From UBA1858 sp045105615 (GTDB lineage Bacteria > Pseudomonadota > Gammaproteobacteria > UBA4575), in assembly GCA_045105615.1 (NCBI GenBank), contig JBGCDS010000011.1, positions 1 through 52,177 on the forward strand: a stretch of DNA of 52,177 bases, written 5' to 3'. A program made the translations under genes and the position numbers. Shown here piece after piece: positions 8,764-16,986 of the stretch. The notes beneath the pieces are model-generated. The model did not search any database, was not told where the DNA came from, and saw only the letters and a program-made list of their open reading frames with translations. Numbering within the stretch: the first letter of the stretch is position 1; each line of letters starts with the position of its first letter.

Positions 8764-9867
8764 ATGAATCTGTTGGCGAGTAATCCTAAAATTGAATCAT
8801 TTTTTAAATGGTGGCTATCAGAACTTGCTGATATGTTGCCTAATGTTAATTACATTCCTACTAAAAGTAGTCGCCGCAGACTTGATTTTTTATTAGCAAA
8901 TGATAGTTATCAGATTAAATGGGAAGGCGGCGAGAAAACAGAAAGTATAGCAAGTAAATTATTAGCTAGTGATGCACTCAATATATATAACCAAGCGGTA
9001 GAGTCAGATAAGAAATATAAAGTTCAGGCTTGCAATGTTTTGTTGCCAGAAAAAATGATTTTGAACCGTGTGGTGACCTTGCCCTTAGCGACAGAGAAAA
9101 ATATAGATAACGTTATCGCCTATGAAATGGATCGGTATACGCCTTTTAAAAGAGAGGATGTATATTTTGATGCTCAAGTACAATCAAAAGATAAAGCCGA
9201 AAAAAAAATCTCAGTGTTGTTGAGAGTTATTAAGAAGTCGACGATAAGTGAATTGCTAAGATTCATAGAGGATAGTCAGCTTTCAATCGAGAATATCTAC
9301 TGTGTAGATGTCAATTCGAAGCCAATCGGAGATGCACTAAAATTTGGTGATATTCTGAATTCCTCTGCGGGTAAGAATAGTAATAACTCAACTAATAGAT
9401 ATTTACTGGTATTGGTAGGGATATTGACTGTCGTTGCATTAATTCTACCTATTGCTAAGAACTACTGGAATGCTCAGAAATATAATGCTGAACTTGAAAG
9501 TATAAACCCGGAAATTGTAGAGGTGAAAAAACTTCTTTCGACCTATAAAGAAATGAAGAGGGATATTGATTTGTCAGCTGATTTAAATAAAAAAAATGTG
9601 AAAGCAATTGTTTTATTGAGTGATCTAACATCGATCATATCTGATGACACCTCGCTTAGTAGGCTGTCAGTTGAGGATGGTATAGTAAGAATGCAAGGTG
9701 CTTCTGTGTCAGCATCTAAGCTGATATCTGCGTTAGATTCGACACAAAAATTTACTGATGTAAAATTTGCTGCGCCCGTCACACAAAATAGCGCTTCAGG
9801 GAATGAGAATTTTACGATACAGATGAGATTAAAAATCCCAGAGAATGGCAATGCAGCTGTCAAGTAA
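8764..9867 (+). CDS. gspL: Type II secretion protein GspL
   Basis: This is a bitopic inner-membrane protein that recruits GspE. The cytoplasmic actin-like part contains the signature LNRVVTLPLATEKNIDNVIAYEMDRYTPF (given here in outline), followed by a membrane segment near residues 212-230. A periplasmic PilN/GspL-like ferredoxin-fold domain with a coiled coil follows. It lies six bases after gspK and overlaps gspM by 23 bases. At 367 residues it is close to the Xps-type GspL length and shorter than the enterobacterial one. Confidence 0.85.
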   Translation: MNLLASNPKIESFFKWWLSELADMLPNVNYIPTKSSRRRLDFLLANDSYQIKWEGGEKTESIASKLLASDALNIYNQAVESDKKYKVQACNVLLPEKMILNRVVTLPLATEKNIDNVIAYEMDRYTPFKREDVYFDAQVQSKDKAEKKISVLLRVIKKSTISELLRFIEDSQLSIENIYCVDVNSKPIGDALKFGDILNSSAGKNSNNSTNRYLLVLVGILTVVALILPIAKNYWNAQKYNAELESINPEIVEVKKLLSTYKEMKRDIDLSADLNKKNVKAIVLLSDLTSIISDDTSLSRLSVEDGIVRMQGASVSASKLISALDSTQKFTDVKFAAPVTQNSASGNENFTIQMRLKIPENGNAAVK

Positions 9868-10432
9868 GTTTAGGCAGAGGGCTCTGGCGTTAGGTATTCT
9901 ATTGATTGCGCTATTGTTATTTTTTTTATTGTTGGTAGAGCCCTATATGTCTTTACTGAATGCCTCAGAAGACTATGTGGAATCTGCTACTTTTCAATTG
10001 AATCAGGCTGATAAAATCCTTAATAAAAAAGAATTTTATAGTGACGAGATAGAAAGGTTAGAAAGTTTCTATAGTGAGCAGACTGTTTATCTTGAGAGTA
10101 CAAAGAAAGCACTCGCTAGTGCTGAAATTCAACAAATTCTTAAAAGAATCTCAGCTGCAAGTAAAGCAGAGCTGTTAAGCAGTCAAGCGATTACCTCAGA
10201 ATCTACCGAGCGCAATAGAGTTGGTCTAAGAGTGCGTGTTAGAACAGATATAGTTAGCCTGTATAAGCTCTTATATGCTTTAGAGTCTGGCATACCAAAT
10301 TTATTTGTCGATAAAATACAGATTAACAGAGCAGGGCGTGCAATATTTAAATTCAATAATAATGAATTAAGTAATCAAGGCTTAGATGTCAGTCTTCAAG
10401 TTTATGGCTACGTAAACAATAATTCCTTATAA
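9845..10432 (+). CDS. gspM: Type II secretion protein GspM
   Basis: This is a small bitopic inner-membrane protein, the partner of GspL. A short cytoplasmic tail (MAMQLSSKFRQRALA) precedes one membrane segment (about residues 15-35). A coiled coil and a ferredoxin-like periplasmic domain follow, with the typical pattern IQQILKRISAASKAELLS...LRVRVRTDIVSLYKLLYALE. Two ATG starts are possible (9845 and 9851); both overlap the gspL end. Its place between gspL and gspN supports the call. Confidence 0.85.
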   Translation: MAMQLSSKFRQRALALGILLIALLLFFLLLVEPYMSLLNASEDYVESATFQLNQADKILNKKEFYSDEIERLESFYSEQTVYLESTKKALASAEIQQILKRISAASKAELLSSQAITSESTERNRVGLRVRVRTDIVSLYKLLYALESGIPNLFVDKIQINRAGRAIFKFNNNELSNQGLDVSLQVYGYVNNNSL

Positions 10433-10437
10433 CCGTC

Positions 10438-11166
10438 ATGAAGTATATTTTATTAATACTGTGTTTGATTTTATCCGCAATGATATTTTATCAATTTAGA
10501 TATTATTCAAATAATGATTTTCAGGTTGCTCTAGGTTCTAAAGTTAGTATCGATGATCTGTCTATTCCTGCAGAAAATAAAACTTTAAAATCTATTCGGG
10601 CTTATTCTGAAATAATAGAGCGTCCTTTGTTTTCTAAAGATCGTAAACCCCCTGCAATACTATCTAATGATGCGGCTGATTCTATTGATATAGGAGAGCT
10701 TAGAGATTTAACATTATATGGCGTTGTTATCAGTAATGATAAGCGTTATGCCATTATTGACAATGCTGGTGATGGTGCCGAGCATATCGAGATTGGGCAT
10801 GTATTCAAAGGTTGGAATGTTAGTGCAATCAATGCTGATAGTGTCAAATTTGAAAGTTCTAAAGGCCAGTATGAGTTGTTCATATCACCTAATGAGTCTG
10901 ATAAGAAAAGTGGCATAAAAAAATCTTATAGAAATAACAGTCAATCTAGTAAAGCTTCCTCTAAGCCTGAGTTGAGGTCGGCTATTTTTAAAAGTACGCG
11001 TAAGCCGGCTAAATCTCCTATTAAAATTATTAATAAATCAACAAGGAATGATGCAGAAGAAGAACTTAGTCAAGAAGAGCTTGATTTGCTTGATAAGCTC
11101 GGTGATGAAGGTAGTTACACCTACGATCTTGATGAACTCTATGACGAAGAAGATTTTGAAGAATGA
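10438..11166 (+). CDS. gspN: GspN (Xps-type) protein with GspC homology region
   Basis: This is an inner-membrane-anchored periplasmic protein with one membrane segment at residues 3-18. The motif IIERPLFSKDRKPP (about 59-72) and the following fold (LTLYGVVISNDKRYAIIDNA...VFKGWNVSAINADSVKFES) match the GspC homology region used by Xps-type GspN and by GspC to contact the secretin. The C-terminal 90 residues are a basic then strongly acidic low-complexity tail. No separate GspC exists here, so this protein may do its job; that is an inference from family knowledge. Confidence 0.78.
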   Translation: MKYILLILCLILSAMIFYQFRYYSNNDFQVALGSKVSIDDLSIPAENKTLKSIRAYSEIIERPLFSKDRKPPAILSNDAADSIDIGELRDLTLYGVVISNDKRYAIIDNAGDGAEHIEIGHVFKGWNVSAINADSVKFESSKGQYELFISPNESDKKSGIKKSYRNNSQSSKASSKPELRSAIFKSTRKPAKSPIKIINKSTRNDAEEELSQEELDLLDKLGDEGSYTYDLDELYDEEDFEE

Positions 11167-11240
11167 TGACTATCTAGCTTTAATAATTTGTATTTAATAG
11201 CTGACTGATTTAGTGAGGTATTACTGGCTGATCGATACTA

Positions 11241-11282
11241 TACGTACCAATACGTACTTAGCTATATAAGTATTTAAGCTAA
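11241..11282. repeat. Short inverted repeats upstream of the secretin gene
   Basis: Within the 269-base gap between gspN and gspD, TACGTA occurs twice around a 4-base spacer (11241-11256). TTAGCT and AGCTAA flank the next stretch (11258-11282). Both could form small hairpins or be operator half-sites. No clear terminator or promoter is visible beside them, so the function is open. Confidence 0.35.
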
Positions 11283-11435
11283 TGTTGATTAAGCAGTTTC
11301 AAATTTAAAAGATTGATCATTGGTATATAAGCAGGTTAGTCTTGTTCACATAATAAATAAAAGAACCCAGCTAAATTGAACTACTCAATACAAGTAATTG
11401 GATAGAGTGATTTGGCTTTACAAGGGACTAGTGTG

Positions 11436-13712
11436 ATGAGTAGCTTTAAAGTTAATTTCCCTGCATTTTTGTTATCTGTCTTGGTGGTATTGTTGGCATC
11501 ATGTGCTACGCCGAATCAAGTAAATAATCAAAGTAAGAATATTCCTGTAGAAGTAATAAAAAATCCTCCTGCGGACGTAATTGATGTTGCCCAAACATCA
11601 ACCAAAGTAGATAAGTCTAAAGATCAAACTCAAGCCAAAGCCGAAATTCATCGTGGCACTGGTAATTTCATCAATAAAAGACCCGCAAAAAATTCAACAG
11701 ACTCATATGGTGCTGGGGATGATGTCAGTCTTATATTTCAAGATGCTCCTATCGGTGAGGTTGCTACTACAATCCTTGGTGACCTTATGGGCATGGCTTA
11801 TGTGTTAGATGAACGAGTCACGGGTAATGTTAGCTTGAAAACTGGCCGCCCAATTCCTAGAAGTGCTTTGGTCTCTGTCATGGAGGGAATTCTCAAGGCT
11901 AATAATGCAGTGCTAGTTGATAATAGTGGAATTTTTCATATCTTACCGGCGGCTGAAAATCTAAGTAGCGTAGTCGCTCCTAAATTTTCACTTCAAGAAG
12001 ATAAGGGGTATCAGATTATTGTCGTACCTTTGAGATACATTGCTGCGAATGAAATGAAAAACATTCTAGGTTCTATTCAAGGTGCTGCTACGAATATTCA
12101 GACCGATCCGAAAAGAAACTTAATGATGGTTTCTGGAACCCAGTCCGAGTTAAAGAACATGCTGGATACGATTGAGATATTTGATGTAGATCAGTTAGAA
12201 GGTATGTCTACTGCTATATTTAGACTGTCTCAGGCGAATACAAATACAGTTACCAATGAACTAAATACAATATTTAATTATGATGCGGGTTCTGCTGACG
12301 AGTCTAATTCCACTAATGCTGCCTCTATCATTCGTTTTGTGCCGATAGAGAGAATCAATGCAGTACTGGTTATAACGCCACAAGCTCGCTATCTAGATAC
12401 TGTGCAGCAATGGGTAAATCGTCTTGACGTAGTAGACAGCAGTATTGATAGAGCACTACATGTGTATTTTGTACAAAATGTGCGTTCTGGATATTTGGCC
12501 GGGATTTTACAAGAACTGTTTGATGCCGATGTCAGTACCCAAGAGAGCCAAGATTCTCGTGGTAACTTAAGCCCAGGGTCTTCAGGTGACACTCAATCAA
12601 GTTTTGGCACCAGTGGCTCATTGAGCACCAGTGCTGATTCGTTGGATGGGGGGACGCCATCAGGCCCGTCTTCTGGAGGGTTAGGATCTTTGCAGCGCTC
12701 AGCATTTTCAAGCAATTTTAATAATTCAAATAATAGCGGTGGCGACAATGATAGCCCAATCAAAATTATTGCAGACGAAGAAAATAATGCACTAGTGATT
12801 AAGGCTACTAAAGACGAGTATGCAGATATTGAAGATGCAATTAAACGACTTGATATTGTTCCTTTGCAAGTGTTGGTAGAGGCTACCATTGTTGAAGTGT
12901 CTCTTACAGGAAATTTGAGTTATGGACTGGAGTGGTTCTTTCGAAATAATAATGTTTTAGATGGTAATGATGGCATTGCCACATTGGATACAGGTGCAGC
13001 AGGATCTGGCTTGTTGGCACTTTCTCCAGGATTCTCATATCAGATTGTAGATAGTGCAGGAGGAATTCGTGCAGTACTAAATACTTTGGCTACTGACTCT
13101 AAGATTAAAGTAGTGTCATCGCCATCGTTAATGGTACTAGATAACCATTCAGCATCGATAAATATTGGTGATCAAGTACCTGTGCGTACATCTGAGTCTA
13201 CCAATACAGGTACAGCTGGTAATGATTCTATTGTTACAAGTACTATTCAATTTGTTGAAACTGGTGTGACCTTGGAAGTGGCGCCTAGAGTGAGTAAGGG
13301 TGGAAATGTTGTGATGGATATATTCCAAAGTATTCGTACTGCTGATATCACTGATACATCCTCAATTGACTCACCAACGATTAATCAACGCCAAGTCCAA
13401 ACGTCAGTGGCTGTCCAAAGTGGTGAAACAATAGTATTAGGTGGATTAATACAGGACGATGATGGTCGTTCCAATTCTGGTATTCCAGGATTGAGAAATC
13501 TACCAGTAGCTGGATTTTTGTTTGGCAGTACTGCAAAAACGTCACAAAGAACAGAACTATTAGTATTAATCACTCCGACTGCAGTACGTGACTCAACAGA
13601 GTCCAAAGCTGCTACTGAAGAATTGCGTGATAAGTTAAAAGGATTAAAACTTCCAGAATTGGATTCAGATGGAACAATTAAAGCAACGGAGTACAAAGGT
13701 ATTCGCTGGTAA
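11436..13712 (+). CDS. gspD: Type II secretion secretin GspD (lipoprotein)
   Basis: This is the outer-membrane secretin channel. A lipoprotein signal ends LLASC, with Cys about residue 23, as in Xanthomonas XpsD. The N0 domain (VSLIFQDAPIGEVATTILGD) and several secretin N1-N3 repeats are followed by a long Ser/Gly/Asn linker (about 365-430) inside the N3 region. The secretin core holds VVSSPSLMVLDN and VPVRTSESTNTG, and the C-terminus SGIPGLRNLPVAGFLFGST is canonical. An upstream TTG at 11412 is open, but CAAGGGA just before the ATG at 11436 and the signal peptide favour 11436. Confidence 0.95.
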   Translation: MSSFKVNFPAFLLSVLVVLLASCATPNQVNNQSKNIPVEVIKNPPADVIDVAQTSTKVDKSKDQTQAKAEIHRGTGNFINKRPAKNSTDSYGAGDDVSLIFQDAPIGEVATTILGDLMGMAYVLDERVTGNVSLKTGRPIPRSALVSVMEGILKANNAVLVDNSGIFHILPAAENLSSVVAPKFSLQEDKGYQIIVVPLRYIAANEMKNILGSIQGAATNIQTDPKRNLMMVSGTQSELKNMLDTIEIFDVDQLEGMSTAIFRLSQANTNTVTNELNTIFNYDAGSADESNSTNAASIIRFVPIERINAVLVITPQARYLDTVQQWVNRLDVVDSSIDRALHVYFVQNVRSGYLAGILQELFDADVSTQESQDSRGNLSPGSSGDTQSSFGTSGSLSTSADSLDGGTPSGPSSGGLGSLQRSAFSSNFNNSNNSGGDNDSPIKIIADEENNALVIKATKDEYADIEDAIKRLDIVPLQVLVEATIVEVSLTGNLSYGLEWFFRNNNVLDGNDGIATLDTGAAGSGLLALSPGFSYQIVDSAGGIRAVLNTLATDSKIKVVSSPSLMVLDNHSASINIGDQVPVRTSESTNTGTAGNDSIVTSTIQFVETGVTLEVAPRVSKGGNVVMDIFQSIRTADITDTSSIDSPTINQRQVQTSVAVQSGETIVLGGLIQDDDGRSNSGIPGLRNLPVAGFLFGSTAKTSQRTELLVLITPTAVRDSTESKAATEELRDKLKGLKLPELDSDGTIKATEYKGIRW

Positions 13713-13762
13713 GTTTGACTATAAAAAATGTCTTTTATATGGTGTTTGCGGTGCACTGATCT

Positions 13763-15697
13763 ATGAATCTCATAGCTGACAATCCATTAATGCAAGGTGA
13801 TATCCGCAAGGATTCTGATGCACTTAAAGAATTTTATTCTATTGCTTTGGCAAAAGAACTTTCTTTTGTTGATCAAGCGACTGATGTTTTACGATTAGGT
13901 TGTCGTTATTTAGGTTTGCACTGTGGAATAATTTCTTATGTGGAAGGTGACCGTTACACAATACTTCATGTTCATACAGAATCTGATGAATATAAGATTC
14001 TAGCAGGGGATGTTTTTGATTTAGGTATCACTTACTGTAAATTTACTCTGAGGCAAAAGAAACCCGTAAGCTTTCATCATGCTGCTAAGTCAGATATTGC
14101 AAAGCACCCGTCATACGAAGCGCTGAAATTAGAAGCTTATATAGGTGCGCCAACACAGTTAAATAACAAATTATTCGGCACGCTCAATTTTACAAGCATT
14201 AATCCAAGGGCTAAGGCTTTCACTAGTAATGAGCTCTATTTTGTACAGCTAATTGCAGAATGGATTTCAAGAGAGCTAGATAGAAATTATCGTCAAGAAC
14301 CAAGTCATCAGCGACATGAAATATCATCATCAAGACTAGAAACGTCTCCGTTAGCTGTTATTGAGATGACGCCTACTTTTGAAGTGACTAAATGGAGTGA
14401 AGCTGCAGAGTTTCTGCTAGGTTGGCGCGAAGAACAGGTAATTAATAAAGCTCCAAAAGATTGGCCTATTGTCAATCATAATGATTTGAGTAATTTGGTT
14501 TCATTGTTATCAAATTTGCGTAACTGTAACGAAAATGGATGCGCATTTTCTTGTGATTTAAGAAAAAATAATGGACAGCTGATTTCAACAGAGTGGTTGT
14601 TGTCTTGTGCCGATATGGATGCGAGAACATGTAAAACAGTTCAGGCACATATATTAGATATTACAGATAGGGTTAAAGCAGAAAATGAACTGTTAAGGAA
14701 AAGTGCTTTATATCAGGATTTATTTCAGAATGCGCCTGATATGTATTTATCGTTAGAGCAGTCCGGTAAAATTATTTCCGTCAATAATTTATGCAATAAG
14801 ACTTTAGGTTATGAAGGGGCGGAATTAATTGGAACACCTTACTGGAGCTTAATACAAAAAAATGATGTAAGAAGAATACGTCGTTTGATTGATGTTGCAT
14901 TCTCAGGTGATGTTGAAGAGTTGGAAATGGAGACTAATATCCTGAAGAAGGATAATAGCGTTATAAAATCACATCAAAGAATTCGTATTATTCAAGCTAA
15001 ACAAGGCATGCCTCGTGAGTTAAGGATTATTGCTAGAGACATCACTGAGCGAAAGCGAGGGCAGGCAAGCCGCTTAGAGCACTTGAAGCAGCAACGTGAT
15101 GAGATCAGCTTGGAAGTGCAGCATAGGATTAAAAATAGTCTGCAAGCCGTAATTGGAATGTTGTCCGTGAATATAGCCTCTCACCCGGAATTAAAGCCAA
15201 TACTGACTACTTCAATTGCTCAGGTGCATACAATATCTATTGTTAATGGATTAATAATGGATGGTAAAGATGATGTTGATTTAATAACTCTGTTGGCGAG
15301 TTTAATAGAAGCATCATCGAAGCTTTTTAATAGTGATATACAACTTAATAAGCAGATCGATAGCAACTATATTCAAATGCTAGTGGCAGACGAAGTTATC
15401 GCTGTGGCGCTTGTTATAACAGAGCTTTTGATTAATGCGTTAAAACATCATTCTGAGGGTAGTACCGATCAAGACTACATTCAGGTTAATGCCATTAGTA
15501 ATGATGATGGGGTTTACATAGAAATAATTAATACATGCAGTCTTAAAGCTTCTGAAGAGAGCAGTGATACTCACATTGGCATGCCGATGATTAAATCGTT
15601 ACTCCCTCCCTCTGGAGTTAGTTTTAATGTGTCCCAAGAGGGTGGGCTCTATAAAGCATTGCTTGATATTACTGAGCCAGTCGTAGTAGCTAATTAG
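13763..15697 (+). CDS. GAF-PAS-PAS histidine kinase of the HisKA_2 family
   Basis: This is a soluble sensor kinase with no membrane segment. The order is GAF (about 30-175), PAS (about 190-300), PAS (about 310-428) and then a HisKA_2 dimerisation domain with the phospho-acceptor in HRIKNSL (His454). The ATP-binding part has an N-box-like TELLINALKHHS, but the usual DxGxG box is replaced by IINTCSLK, so nucleotide binding may be altered. This kinase type pairs with ANTAR response regulators (compare EutW/EutV), and one is encoded next at 15859. The ligand cannot be read from the sequence. Confidence 0.85.
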   Translation: MNLIADNPLMQGDIRKDSDALKEFYSIALAKELSFVDQATDVLRLGCRYLGLHCGIISYVEGDRYTILHVHTESDEYKILAGDVFDLGITYCKFTLRQKKPVSFHHAAKSDIAKHPSYEALKLEAYIGAPTQLNNKLFGTLNFTSINPRAKAFTSNELYFVQLIAEWISRELDRNYRQEPSHQRHEISSSRLETSPLAVIEMTPTFEVTKWSEAAEFLLGWREEQVINKAPKDWPIVNHNDLSNLVSLLSNLRNCNENGCAFSCDLRKNNGQLISTEWLLSCADMDARTCKTVQAHILDITDRVKAENELLRKSALYQDLFQNAPDMYLSLEQSGKIISVNNLCNKTLGYEGAELIGTPYWSLIQKNDVRRIRRLIDVAFSGDVEELEMETNILKKDNSVIKSHQRIRIIQAKQGMPRELRIIARDITERKRGQASRLEHLKQQRDEISLEVQHRIKNSLQAVIGMLSVNIASHPELKPILTTSIAQVHTISIVNGLIMDGKDDVDLITLLASLIEASSKLFNSDIQLNKQIDSNYIQMLVADEVIAVALVITELLINALKHHSEGSTDQDYIQVNAISNDDGVYIEIINTCSLKASEESSDTHIGMPMIKSLLPPSGVSFNVSQEGGLYKALLDITEPVVVAN

Positions 15698-15848
15698 TAC
15701 TATCTTATATGGAAATATAAATAGTGCTAAATGAAATAATTACATTTGAATGTTAAATGATCTGCAATAGATAGAATTCAATTGCAATGTGTATCAAGCA
15801 GCTGTTATAACTATAAAAAAATAATAATAAATAAATTTACTTGGTAAT

Positions 15849-15855
15849 GGGGGGG
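15849..15855 (+). promoter_or_regulatory. Seven-G ribosome binding site
   Basis: A run of seven G lies three bases before the ATG of the ANTAR regulator at 15859. It can serve as a strong but non-standard Shine-Dalgarno. Homopolymers of this length are prone to slippage, which could vary the initiation strength. The 161-base gap before it shows no other clear element. Confidence 0.55.
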
Positions 15856-15858
15856 TAA

Positions 15859-16503
15859 ATGTCTAAGCCACAAATTTTACTGGCTGATGATGACCGTGTG
15901 ATCCGCGTAACTTTTGCTAATAGTTTGCGAGCACGAGATTTTGATGTCATCGAAGCAGAAAATGGAGAGAAGGCTGTCCAGTTAGGATGTGATCGCCAGC
16001 CGGATCTCGCTATTATGGATTTTAGATTACCTGATATATCGGGTGCTGAAGTCGCCTCGCAGCTACAACAAAAAGCAAATGTGCCGTGTATTTTCCTGTC
16101 TGCTTATGCAGAGAAAGAATTTGTTGAAAAAGCAACACAAGCAGGAGCATTGGGCTATTTGGTAAAACCGATTGATTTTGATCATGTCTTGCCAAGCATA
16201 AACTCGGCGCTTAAACGTGCTGAAGAAATCAAACAGCTTAAAGATACAGAGATTCAACTGCATACTGCGTTAGAGCAGGGCAGAGAAACGAGTGTTGCAA
16301 TTGGAATACTCATGCAGGAGTACCATATTACTTCAGAACAGGCATTCGATATGCTTCGAGGTCAAGCGAGGTCTCAACGTCGCAAAGTCGCTAATGTCGC
16401 AACTGATTTGGTTCAGGCAGTGAATAATCTTAATGGCTTCACAAGTGAGATGCGTGAGAGGAATGAAGAATTTCTCAAGAAAATTAAGCCGTCAAAATCT
16501 TAA
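15859..16503 (+). CDS. Response regulator with ANTAR RNA-binding domain
   Basis: The receiver domain (residues 1-120) has acidic D10-D12, phospho-acceptor Asp54 in IMDFRLPD, and the conserved Lys in YLVKPI. The C-terminal ANTAR domain (about 143-200) shows AIGILMQEYHITSEQAFDML followed by the basic QARSQRRKVANVA. In this family phosphorylation causes dimerisation and binding to paired RNA hairpins that block termination. The matching HisKA_2 kinase lies upstream. The likely cis targets are leaders of regulated genes, of which 16504-16986 is the nearest candidate. Confidence 0.9.
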   Translation: MSKPQILLADDDRVIRVTFANSLRARDFDVIEAENGEKAVQLGCDRQPDLAIMDFRLPDISGAEVASQLQQKANVPCIFLSAYAEKEFVEKATQAGALGYLVKPIDFDHVLPSINSALKRAEEIKQLKDTEIQLHTALEQGRETSVAIGILMQEYHITSEQAFDMLRGQARSQRRKVANVATDLVQAVNNLNGFTSEMRERNEEFLKKIKPSKS

Positions 16504-16986
16504 AAACATAATAGAAAATATAGTAAATTTCAGTAACGTATTAATTGTATTGTAAAAAATCACCTCAAATGAATTATACCTAAGAATTACATTAGTGCTT
16601 GATTTGTATCAATAATAAGCCTATAAATACACACAAGATAATGTGGAAATAAGATAGCAATAAGCTAATCCATAGAGGACCCAAACTAAATGTCCTCACC
16701 ACAACATTCACATCATGGCTATGTCTTTGCCATCACAAGTAAATCCTTAGGCCTCGTTCCTGCCTAACCCAAATCAAAAGAATTAATTTTGCGCATCTGT
16801 GGTTTTGACATGTGTGCGAAAACAATTTCTGGGTAAGGTCTGAAAATTCTTGTAGTAATTTCACTTTCAGCAATTAACCAGAAATTTATATCCCAGGGAA
16901 GAGCCGCAGCATCTTAATAATGTTGGGGAAGTCTACAAGGACAGTAGATACCAATGTTGTTAACGAAGTTTTCATGGGAGGAGTTT
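16504..16986 (+). promoter_or_regulatory. Long structured 5' leader of the propeller gene (candidate ANTAR target)
   Basis: This 483-base stretch has no convincing gene. It holds a series of short inverted repeats: GAGGAC/GTCCTC (16675-16680 and 16692-16697), ATGGC/GCCAT (16715-16719 and 16729-16733), TTAGGC/GCCTAA (16747-16752 and 16762-16767), and a compound hairpin at 16923-16954 (TTGG/CCAA outside TCTAC/GTAGA). A very strong Shine-Dalgarno, GGGAGGAG, lies at 16976-16983 before ATG 16987. The regulatory role is inferred from length, hairpins and the neighbouring ANTAR gene. I could not find the canonical hexaloop pair by eye. Confidence 0.45.

Noticed and set aside
9543..9863. 106-codon minus-strand frame inside gspL
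   Set aside because: It is an antisense shadow of gspL with no ribosome binding site or recognisable protein pattern. The same applies to other antisense frames, such as 12593-12889, 13385-13756 and 29378-29725.
16504..16986. c-di-GMP, cobalamin or other known riboswitch
   Set aside because: I looked for the conserved cores (such as GCAAA/GACGCAAAGCC or the B12 box) and did not find them.
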